Positions 48,584-54,870 of a stretch of 59,268 nt of DNA are shown piece by piece. The translations under genes were made by a program, and so were the position numbers. Source of the DNA: a virus; IMG/VR virus record IMGVR_UViG_3300028024_000010, positions 1 through 59,268 of that record; one strand, given 5' to 3'. The notes under the pieces are model-generated. The model did no database searches and was not told the origin of the DNA. It saw nothing but the letters and a program-made list of their open reading frames with translations. Position 1 is the first letter of the stretch, and each line of letters opens with the position of its first letter.

Positions 48584-48767
48584 AGCCGATCTGACCTGCA
48601 AGGACGATCCCGAGCCACCGGCCGACAACGCGACCAAAGGCGAAAATGCCCAATACAAGATCGATCTCTGGATCGCCGGCGATGATTGCCGCCAGGCAGT
48701 GCGCGGAACCGCGAAATGGGCCGCCGATGCCAGGGCGCAAATGGCGCATGACGCGAGCGTGAAATGA
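48465..48767 (+). CDS. outer-membrane spanin lipoprotein (Rz1-like)
   Basis: 100 residues from ATG 48465, read in a different frame inside the i-spanin gene and beyond it. Signal with lipobox: ILLSCMAISGC, lipid on the Cys at residue 20. The mature part has a Pro-rich patch (DPEPPAD), typical of Rz1, and is longer than lambda Rz1. It joins the inner to the outer membrane at lysis. Confidence 0.8.
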   Translation: MFKVLRTPLILLSCMAISGCGSSAPRVVVKSETQYLFPPEADLTCKDDPEPPADNATKGENAQYKIDLWIAGDDCRQAVRGTAKWAADARAQMAHDASVK

Positions 48768-48880
48768 CCCGGCGCGTCCTCGCGCTCGCGGCCGCCCTGG
48801 CGCTCGCCGGCTGCACGGCGCTGCTTGTCCAGCATCAGGACCATGGCTTTTCCCTCAAGATCCTGACGATCCATTTATGA
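48764..48880 (+). CDS. very small lipoprotein
   Basis: 38 residues, MTRRVLALAAALALAGC then a mature peptide of about 22 residues. The lipobox LALAGC is standard. It starts in the stop of the o-spanin gene and ends in the start of the next gene, both by ATGA. Either an additional outer-membrane lysis peptide or a lipoprotein for exclusion. Confidence 0.65.
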   Translation: MTRRVLALAAALALAGCTALLVQHQDHGFSLKILTIHL

Positions 48881-49137
48881 CCGAAGCGGTGAAGCATTCT
48901 ATGGGCGACGATTGCCGCAACTGCAGGGGCGGCCGGCTCTACTACGATGGCGGCCTGGCGGGCGGAGCATCGCATCTTGCCTGCTTCGCCTGCGGCTGGC
49001 GGCCCGACGCGGCCCCAGCATCGCCGCTGCCGCCGCGCGAGGCCTTCTGGCTGGCAGCCGAGGTCCGCGGCATCAGCCGGGCGCAATTCGACCTGGACTG
49101 GGACGAATACCAGCGGTCAAAGCTGCCTAAAAGTTAA
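48877..49137 (+). CDS. small zinc-ribbon-like protein
   Basis: 86 residues. Two CxxC pairs (CRNCRG and CFACGW) 20 residues apart form a probable zinc ribbon. The C-terminal half is helical (FWLAAEVRGISRAQFDLDWDEYQ). Last gene of the late operon. Confidence 0.7.
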   Translation: MTEAVKHSMGDDCRNCRGGRLYYDGGLAGGASHLACFACGWRPDAAPASPLPPREAFWLAAEVRGISRAQFDLDWDEYQRSKLPKS

Positions 49138-49174
49138 CCATTCCTGGGCGGATTTTCTGATTAAGAATTTGATG

Positions 49175-49199
49175 CTATCCTGACTGTCTGGATAGGAGG
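49175..49199 (+). promoter_or_regulatory. inverted repeat touching the acyltransferase ribosome site
   Basis: CTATCC, 9-base loop, GGATAG, with the last G being the first G of GGAGG (49195-49199). A hairpin could limit ribosome access, or the repeat could be an operator. The 60 bases before it are clearly AT-rich (GATTTTCTGATTAAG), so a promoter is likely in this gap, as in morons. Confidence 0.55.
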
Positions 49200-49204
49200 G
49201 CATC

Positions 49205-50260
49205 CTGCAGCGCAATTTCGGCCTCGATCTGCTTCGGTGCATCGCGATTATCGGCGTGGTTGCTGTCCATATCGCCGATGGTCGCGCGCTGTATTGCTTC
49301 GCCGCCGTTGTCCCTGTGGATCTGTTTTTCTCACTGAGCGGCTTCCTGATCGCCCAGATGATGGTCGAGCGGTTCGACGGCATCTCGACGCCGGCCGCGT
49401 TCTGGGCTTTCATGGCAAACCGCTGGCTCCGCACGCTCCCGCTCTATTTCCTCGCCCTCAGCACCTATCTTGGCTTCCTCGTCATCCTGGCGCCTCAGCC
49501 CGTCGATATCGCCTCCATTTTCACCAGATACGCGCTCTTCATCCAATACATCCCCTGGTATCATGACAGCGAGGCCTGGCAGTCGACTTTCTTTACCGTG
49601 AGCTGGTCGCTCGCTATCGAGGAATGGTTCTATCTCCTTTGTCCGCTCGTCCTGCTGCTGGCCGGTGCGCGATCACGGCGGTTCTTCATTGGGCTGATTG
49701 GCATCCTTGTCATGACATCGATCACCTATAGACTTGCTGTCTGTCTTGCTGATCCTGCCATGACACAGAGCATCATCTTCAAGTCGACACCGACCCGGGC
49801 TGATGCCTTTGTCTTTGGCATCGGGGCATATTTCACGGTACGGGGTGGCCTAGGCAAGCGGTTGTCGCTGGCCTGCTGCGCGGCTGGGTTGCTACTGGCT
49901 ACGGTCAATGCCTGGATGATTCCTGCCGTGACTTTGGGACTATATACCAAGGCACTGACCCCATCCCTGGCCCCGCTCTCCATGGCGCTGCTGATCCCGG
50001 CCGCCCTGACCCTGAAAGCGCCCCAGGCCATTGCCCGGGCCGCGGCATGGCTCAGCACCCGGACCTATGCGATCTATCTGTTCCATACCCTGGTAATCGC
50101 CTTCGCTTTCCCGCCGGGCCAGCACACGGCATTTCGGCTGCTGGCCTTCGTGGTGGCGACCGGACTGCTGGCGGACTTCCTATATCGCTATGTCGAGCGG
50201 CCGTTCATGCGGTTGCGGCCGGTCCGGGCGCCGTCTGCTATTCCGGCTTTGGCTGAATAG
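49205..50260 (+). CDS. acyltransferase family 3 membrane protein (moron)
   Basis: 351 residues if read from CTG 49205. The family start (RNFGLDLLRCIAIIGVVAVHIADG) directly follows the strong ribosome site, and no ATG or GTG is available before it; the first is GTG 49256, which would remove the first helix. About ten membrane helices follow, with FFSLSGFLIAQMM, SLAIEEWFYLLCPLVLLLAG and a final YRYVERPFM, all typical of OafA/NodX-type O-acetyltransferases. Probably acetylates LPS or another surface sugar in the lysogen and changes phage adsorption. It has its own upstream AT-rich region and faces the regulator gene at 50238. Confidence 0.85.
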   Translation: MQRNFGLDLLRCIAIIGVVAVHIADGRALYCFAAVVPVDLFFSLSGFLIAQMMVERFDGISTPAAFWAFMANRWLRTLPLYFLALSTYLGFLVILAPQPVDIASIFTRYALFIQYIPWYHDSEAWQSTFFTVSWSLAIEEWFYLLCPLVLLLAGARSRRFFIGLIGILVMTSITYRLAVCLADPAMTQSIIFKSTPTRADAFVFGIGAYFTVRGGLGKRLSLACCAAGLLLATVNAWMIPAVTLGLYTKALTPSLAPLSMALLIPAALTLKAPQAIARAAAWLSTRTYAIYLFHTLVIAFAFPPGQHTAFRLLAFVVATGLLADFLYRYVERPFMRLRPVRAPSAIPALAE

Positions 50261-50690
50261 CGCGCCGCGCGTTCATCACGGGCAGGTCATAGCTGATCGC
50301 CGCTGCCGTGGCCGGTGTAGAGCCGCGCGGGACGATCTTGAATCGCGCGCCGGGAAAGCTCGCAACGATCAATCCGATCAGCGCCTCATGGGCGCCGACA
50401 CAGGGCAGGCCGAGTTGTCGGGCTTCATGGTCATCGTCGGCGAGGCCGATCTCGATTTCTTCCGGCTCGCCATCTTTTTTAATCAGCGCCTCAATCTGAT
50501 CAGAGGCCGCGCCGGCTGCTTCCTCGATTCGTGTGTAAAGCTCACGCAGCTCGTCAATCACACCATCAGGCGCCCGGTTCCGGCCCGACGACCAGGATTT
50601 GACCGTATCGCGTCGGGCAGCCAAAAAGGCTGCGGCCTCCGTTTGAGAGAGGCCGCAGCGGTCACAGAGCAGGGAAAAGACGGTTTTCAT
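50238..50690 (-). CDS. XRE/HTH regulator
   Basis: 150 residues. HTH at 10-45: CGLSQTEAAAFLAARRDTVKSWSSGRNRAPD. The rest is an acidic helix and a beta-rich tail (SFPGARFKIVPRG). Second gene of a two-gene operon with a promoter at 51234-51262 that contains a dyad. Likely autoregulator. Overlaps the acyltransferase end by 23 bases and shares 1 base with its partner gene. Confidence 0.75.
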   Translation of the reverse strand: MKTVFSLLCDRCGLSQTEAAAFLAARRDTVKSWSSGRNRAPDGVIDELRELYTRIEEAAGAASDQIEALIKKDGEPEEIEIGLADDDHEARQLGLPCVGAHEALIGLIVASFPGARFKIVPRGSTPATAAAISYDLPVMNARRAIQPKPE

Positions 50691-51178
50691 CAGACCAGCA
50701 CGACATCGCCATCAACTAAACGATATTCTGACACCCAGCGGCCTTCCAACCACTCGCCATCCGGCTCGCGGAATTCAACGTGCCCTTCGGCGTCGATCCG
50801 CACTTCCTTGCCGTCGTTTTCATAGTGCAGGCGCACGCGATCCGTCTTAAATTCTTCATCCTCGAATGCTTCGGGCTTACTGGCCCACCCGGCGGCGATC
50901 ACTTGGCGCGCGATATCCTGCGTCGCAGCAAACTCGTTGCTTTCCAGTGAATAAATGACGGATTTGACCAACGGTCGGCCGCCACAGGTGCTGTTGTTGG
51001 AAAACTGCGAGGTCCAAAGATGCCACGACGGAGCCCAGCTTGAGCCATCGCTTACCGGGCGGATTTCGTAGCTATGACCATCATGGGTCAAGATTACCTG
51101 CATTGCCTCGACCTCCGTCAGGCCGCTAGCGATGACATAGCCGGAATTTTCGTTAACGACGGTGTAAAGCTGGGTCAT
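50690..51178 (-). CDS. hypothetical partner of the XRE regulator
   Basis: 162 residues (MTQLYTVVNENSGYVIASGL). First half reads VEAMQVILTHDGHSYEIRP, the middle is a helix with ATQDIARQVIAAGWA, and the end is an acidic beta hairpin pair (RLHYENDGKEVRIDAEGHVEF). No toxin motif is recognisable. Arrangement (unknown gene first, HTH gene second, operator in the promoter) is compatible with a toxin-antitoxin pair, but equally with any autoregulated operon. Confidence 0.65.
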   Translation of the reverse strand: MTQLYTVVNENSGYVIASGLTEVEAMQVILTHDGHSYEIRPVSDGSSWAPSWHLWTSQFSNNSTCGGRPLVKSVIYSLESNEFAATQDIARQVIAAGWASKPEAFEDEEFKTDRVRLHYENDGKEVRIDAEGHVEFREPDGEWLEGRWVSEYRLVDGDVVLV

Positions 51179-51233
51179 TTCAGGTTCTCCACCTCATGCA
51201 GCAGGCCAATCCCACCGCGTTGTTGATGAGATA

Positions 51234-51262
51234 GATATATACACTATCGGTGTATTGTTCAA
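51234..51262 (-). promoter_or_regulatory. promoter with operator dyad for the XRE operon
   Basis: Minus strand: TTGAAC, 17 bases, TATATC. The spacer and the -10 hold ATACAC, 5 bases, GTGTAT (51239-51255), a perfect dyad. A dimeric HTH protein bound there would block polymerase. Distance to the first start codon is about 50 bases. Confidence 0.82.
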
Positions 51263-51509
51263 GGGGGCCAGTGAAGAAAAACAACCGCCCCAGCCAATGC
51301 TATCCCCCAATCCAATGCTCCGTTATCGTTCTAATTTGGTGGGAGGGAGACTAGGGCGCCGATCGAACGATTGAGGAACACCAGACCAGCGACCGTGACA
51401 GATCTGGGCCATTAAACCGCCTGGAGCTTCCGTTCGTTTCCTGAAAGTTCCGATTTACCGACCCGCGCCGGTCTGCTAAAAGCGCTGAAAAGCGAGGTTT
51501 ATCAAGCCT

Positions 51510-51549
51510 CGGGGTGTAGCTCAGTCCGGTAGAGTGCCTGCTTTGGGAG
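51510..51549 (+). other. attP: tRNA-Pro (TGG) 5' half: attachment core
   Basis: CGGGGTGTAGCTCAGTCCGG and the following 20 bases match the 5' half of a bacterial tRNA-Pro through the anticodon loop TTTGGGA; the 3' half is missing (the sequence then diverges to GGCTCCACTACACC). It lies 6 bases past the integrase stop codon. This is the expected place of a tRNA-type attP core. The 376 bases from 51179 to 51554 hold no gene apart from this site and the promoter at 51234. A possible tRNA promoter, TTTACC-N17-TAAAAG, lies upstream near 51455-51483. Confidence 0.75.
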
Positions 51550-51555
51550 GCTCCA

Positions 51556-52719
51556 CTACACCGCGTTTTTCTTATTATCTTCCATAGGTTTGGCCTCATC
51601 CGGCGTTTCTGCCGGGGTGGATTTCGGGCCAGCGATCAGCTGTGACATCGCGGTCATGCCGGTCTTCACCTCTTCCACCGCATGAACATAGCGCAGCGTC
51701 GAAGCGATGTCTTTATGCCCCATGAATTTCTGGGTCAGCTTGATGTCGTTGGTCGCTTTCAGGAACCAGGTGCCGGCTGTATGCCGGAGATCATGCCAGC
51801 GAAACTCGGCGATCTTTGCTTTCGCCAATATCGCCGCCCATTCCTTGCGCCAACCATTCTTCGAAAACGGCTGCCTCGACCCTTTCTGCCGGGGGCCGCG
51901 CTTCTTCTTCGCAATATAGGTGAAGACATATTCGGCATGATTGCCGCGCTCGTTGGCGAGCAGCACCTGCAGCTCCGGCGTAATGCCGATCTTCAGCGGT
52001 TCCTTGCCGGGCCGGCGGCTCTTTGTGCGGATGGTGATCTCGCCGGTAAGGAAATTGACCTCATCCCAGCGGAGCCAGAGCGCATTCTCCTGTCGGACAG
52101 CGGTGAGGATGGAGAAGCGGATCACTGGCAGCAGCTCCGGTCTCAGTTCCCGGATGGCGGCATAAAGGCGTTCGATCTCACTGAGATCGGCATAGCGCTC
52201 GATCGGGGCCGCTTCGAGAAGCAGCAACTGCTTCCATGCTGGCATCTCACCGATATCGACCTTCCAGAGATCCCGCGCGCGCATGAAGACGCGGCGCAGC
52301 AGCTCGACCTCCCGATTGACCGTGCTGGCGGCGACCAACTTGGTCGATCCCTTCTTGGCATTAGCCGGCCGCATGCCGCGGCGCCTTGCTACATATTCAG
52401 CGATCTCTTTATCGGTCAGGGCATCGAGCATGCGATCGCGGCCGAATTGGCGCTGCATATTGGCGAGCTGATATTCGATATCGTTGGCTGATGTCGCGTG
52501 CTTGCCGATCTCGAGCCAATATTTACCGAAGGCTTCCCTGACGGTGATCGACTCTTTCTGGCGGAAATGGGTGCCGGTTACCGCGTCGGTCCGGAGCTTC
52601 GCGGCGATCGTTTCTGCCTGCTCGCGATTCTCTGTCTGCGTGCTTCCTCGATATCGAACACCATTGAGCGTGAAGTCGTACCTGAAGTACGGCGAGTCCG
52701 GACGTTTATAGACACGCAT
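51556..52719 (-). CDS. int: tyrosine integrase
   Basis: 387 residues from ATG 52719 (MRVYKRPDSPYFRYDF). SAM-like binding domain at 70-170, catalytic domain with Arg in LTAVRQENALWL, His-x-x-Arg in WHDLRHTAGTWF and the Tyr in STLRYVHAVEE. It catalyses integration into and excision from the host tRNA-Pro gene. The longer frame to 52821 overlaps the excisionase and starts with no ribosome site. The gene ends at the attachment core. Confidence 0.94.
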   Translation of the reverse strand: MRVYKRPDSPYFRYDFTLNGVRYRGSTQTENREQAETIAAKLRTDAVTGTHFRQKESITVREAFGKYWLEIGKHATSANDIEYQLANMQRQFGRDRMLDALTDKEIAEYVARRRGMRPANAKKGSTKLVAASTVNREVELLRRVFMRARDLWKVDIGEMPAWKQLLLLEAAPIERYADLSEIERLYAAIRELRPELLPVIRFSILTAVRQENALWLRWDEVNFLTGEITIRTKSRRPGKEPLKIGITPELQVLLANERGNHAEYVFTYIAKKKRGPRQKGSRQPFSKNGWRKEWAAILAKAKIAEFRWHDLRHTAGTWFLKATNDIKLTQKFMGHKDIASTLRYVHAVEEVKTGMTAMSQLIAGPKSTPAETPDEAKPMEDNKKNAV

Positions 52720-52907
52720 GCCGACTGCCTCTGTCGATCGATGAATTCCTGCAGGTCGGAAAGGGCGAATTGCCGCCGCCGACCGATCAGCACATAGCGT
52801 AATTCCCCACGGCGCACACATTCAAGCAGCGTCTTTTCGCAGATATTCAACAGCTTAGCTGCTTCGGCCTGGATATAGAGGAGTTTTTGCGCGGGTTCGG
52901 CGCTCAT
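52578..52907 (-). CDS. xis: excisionase-like HTH protein
   Basis: 109 residues. Residues 1-60 are a winged MerR-type HTH (YIQAEAAKLLNICEKTLLECVRRGELRYVLIGRRRQFALSDL), common to excisionases and small recombination directionality factors. The remaining basic tail is read from DNA that also encodes the first 47 residues of integrase in another frame (142-base overlap). Coupled by ATGA to the gene upstream. Confidence 0.82.
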   Translation of the reverse strand: MSAEPAQKLLYIQAEAAKLLNICEKTLLECVRRGELRYVLIGRRRQFALSDLQEFIDRQRQSACVSINVRTRRTSGTTSRSMVFDIEEARRQRIASRQKRSPRSSGPTR

Positions 52908-53176
52908 TGTTCCGTCGCCTGTTTCAGCACAGCAATCGCATCGATGTCATCGAATTCCACGACCACATCTCCGTGATCAATATACGGCGTCTTAGCCTCC
53001 CGCTGCGCGGCCGCACCCATCTGCATCAGCTTGACCGCGACAGCCTCAGGCACCGGCCAAGACCGGCGACCGCGCTCGCCGATGCCATACCAGCGCTCGG
53101 TCTCAGGATCAGACCAGCCGCAATCACTGTCAGGCTCATCGCGCCAGATGTTGAGCTCGTCACCTGCAATAGTCAT
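52904..53176 (-). CDS. small acidic hypothetical protein
   Basis: 90 residues (MTIAGDELNIWRDEPDSDCGW). Acidic start, then RRSWPVPEAVAVKLMQMGAAAQRE and an acidic C-terminus (VVEFDDIDAIAVL). No family recognised. ATGA overlaps on both sides place it in the leftward integrase-arm operon. Confidence 0.65.
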   Translation of the reverse strand: MTIAGDELNIWRDEPDSDCGWSDPETERWYGIGERGRRSWPVPEAVAVKLMQMGAAAQREAKTPYIDHGDVVVEFDDIDAIAVLKQATEQ

Positions 53177-53433
53177 AGCTTCTTCCTTTCAGGCTCAGCT
53201 GCTCGATCCGCGCGAGCCTCAGCTATGTTCTCTTTGGTAATGCCTCCGTTGTGCTTGAACCATAGCCAGGACCCTTTTTTCAGGTACCCAGCCCGCTCTA
53301 ATCGCCAGACAACAGCCATCGGTGTCATCTCAAAAAAGTCCGCGATATTGACTGCCATGCGCCGCGTGAATTTTGTCTGTCCTTCTTTATGAGCGCGAAA
53401 AGCTGTACCCAAGTCATCGTTACTTGCCATCAT
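53173..53433 (-). CDS. small HTH-like protein
   Basis: 86 residues. MAVNIADFFEMTPMAVVWRLERAGYL is a plausible helix-turn-helix, followed by WLWFKHNGGITKENIAEARADR. A role in transcription or DNA binding is possible. Coupled on both sides. Confidence 0.6.
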   Translation of the reverse strand: MMASNDDLGTAFRAHKEGQTKFTRRMAVNIADFFEMTPMAVVWRLERAGYLKKGSWLWFKHNGGITKENIAEARADRAAEPERKKL

Positions 53434-53675
53434 TTTTTCCTTTCGACGTAGGCTGCGATGGCAGCGTCAACCTTGTCTCTCGGCAGCCATAGAACAAGGC
53501 CCATCATCTTCGGCTGCTTGCCGTTCGCTGTGAATTCTTCAGCCTGGATTGCATTGGTATAGAAAACGATCCTTGTTCCGTTCTTCGTTTTTTCGATGAC
53601 CTGAGCGTCGTTCAAAAGGTTCTGGAATAGTAGGTTCTCATCACCCACTGCGAGGATCAGATCAGATATCTTCAT
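53430..53675 (-). CDS. small hypothetical protein
   Basis: 81 residues (MKISDLILAVGDENLLFQNLLNDAQVIE). Alpha-beta pattern: TRIVFYTNAIQAEEF, then GLVLWLPRDKVDAAIAAYVER. Family not recognised. Coupled on both sides by ATGA. Confidence 0.62.
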   Translation of the reverse strand: MKISDLILAVGDENLLFQNLLNDAQVIEKTKNGTRIVFYTNAIQAEEFTANGKQPKMMGLVLWLPRDKVDAAIAAYVERKK

Positions 53676-54277
53676 GACTGATCTTCCCCCGCCTCGGCGG
53701 CGAGGAAGGCAGCTGTTGCTCTTCCGGGTTCTGATAGCGTGTTTAGTCGCGCTGGAAGGTTCCAGTAATCTAGTAAGAACGTGGCGAACTCAATCAACCG
53801 TCCGTTCGGCGCCTCGTCGGGCTGGGGCTGGTGGCGGAGAGCATGCGCCATACCTTCTTTTTGATCTGGATGTCGATCAACGTAGCCGCATGTGCAGCAA
53901 CATCCCGGATATTGGCCGCACGGCTCATCCACCGCCGCGACCGGCTGTTGAACGCAGAGGGCTGCGATGCCTTTGACAATAGCTTCTGCCTCATGCATTG
54001 GCGTAGGGCCGTCCAGATACTCAGCGTTCTGTATAATCCCGACGCCGTATTGTTCAACGGCCTCTCTGATCAGGTGCAGGGCTTGCCATGCTTCGCGGTA
54101 GTTTTCTAAAAGAACATCATAACTGTTATTCTCCGCGCCCGACTGCGCGAGGGCGGCTTGCTGAACAGCCGGTTGCTTCCCGCACGCAGAGCAAGGAATG
54201 CGAATGGGCGCCCGGCAGGCCGTACTATTGATGTAACCTTTACCGCCGCAATGATCGCAGACGCCTTCCGTCGTCAT
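53672..54277 (-). CDS. zinc-ribbon-containing hypothetical protein
   Basis: 201 residues. N-terminal ribbon: CDHCGGKGYINSTACRAPIRIPCSACGK, two CxxC pairs. A second Cys cluster lies at about 125-135 (CGQYPGCCCTCGYV). The end (IEFATFLLDYWNLPARLNTL) is helical. Phages often encode such proteins; no function is assigned. Confidence 0.65.
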   Translation of the reverse strand: MTTEGVCDHCGGKGYINSTACRAPIRIPCSACGKQPAVQQAALAQSGAENNSYDVLLENYREAWQALHLIREAVEQYGVGIIQNAEYLDGPTPMHEAEAIVKGIAALCVQQPVAAVDEPCGQYPGCCCTCGYVDRHPDQKEGMAHALRHQPQPDEAPNGRLIEFATFLLDYWNLPARLNTLSEPGRATAAFLAAEAGEDQS

Positions 54278-54747
54278 GGCTTAGGCTCCCGACCCACTAC
54301 TGTTAGCGCCTCTCGCCATTTGTCGCGTACACGCTCAATCTCCACATCCTTCTCTGCAAGCTGGCGGCAGACATCCGCATGTAGCCGCTGCCACGTTGCA
54401 TTATCGTCCTGCAACCGTTTCGCCATCGCCAACAGACGCTTGGCTGCGTTGCGGAAACCTACCGAGAATGCGACATTGCGCCGGCTGTTTTCGTTCCAGG
54501 CATTCATAGATCCATCATCGTCATAATCGACCTCAACAGCTCCGCCGTTGTCGCCCTCGGTGTCAGTCGTGAGGATTTTAGAGCCGGCAGCATTGACGAT
54601 ATAAAACTCGTCGAATCCTTCGTAGATGTCTTCGCCAGTGCCGAAAGAACCATCAGTTTTGAAGCTGTCCATTTCCCACGGTCCAGGGTCGGCTTGTTTT
54701 TCCAGCCGCTCCAACTCTTCGATTTCTTGCGCGGTGAGGTCGGTCAT
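54274..54747 (-). CDS. Ea22-like early protein
   Basis: 157 residues. Start TAQEIEELERLEKQADPGPWEMDS, then a beta segment with FDEFYIVNAAGSKIL, and a C-terminal coiled coil (DVCRQLAEKDVEIERVRDKWRE). The 'PGPWE' start and layout resemble the Ead/Ea22 group of dispensable phage early proteins. The name is by eye. Confidence 0.68.
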   Translation of the reverse strand: MTDLTAQEIEELERLEKQADPGPWEMDSFKTDGSFGTGEDIYEGFDEFYIVNAAGSKILTTDTEGDNGGAVEVDYDDDGSMNAWNENSRRNVAFSVGFRNAAKRLLAMAKRLQDDNATWQRLHADVCRQLAEKDVEIERVRDKWREALTVVGREPKP

Positions 54748-54750
54748 GGT

Positions 54751-54870
54751 TTATCCCTCCATCCTGTCATGTCCCGTCACCGGGTTGAATCGTGGCGTGG
54801 CCTTGGCGGTGGCTCGCAACAGGCGCCAGAGCTGGCAGTAGCGGTGCAACCATGTGAGGATGCGGGTCAT
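54751..54870 (-). CDS. possible 39-residue basic peptide
   Basis: Starts MTRILTWLHRYCQLWRLLRA inside the stop codon of the ATPase gene (ATGA). Strongly basic and amphipathic. The coupling is its main support. Confidence 0.42.
   Translation of the reverse strand: MTRILTWLHRYCQLWRLLRATAKATPRFNPVTGHDRMEG

Noticed and set aside
51510-51585. Complete tRNA-Pro gene
   Set aside because: Pairing fails after the anticodon loop; the 3' half of the anticodon stem, the T arm and the acceptor strand are missing.
52719-52821. Longer N-terminus of the integrase
   Set aside because: No ribosome site; sequence reads as an out-of-frame copy of the excisionase; integrases of this type start with the MRVYKR-like segment.
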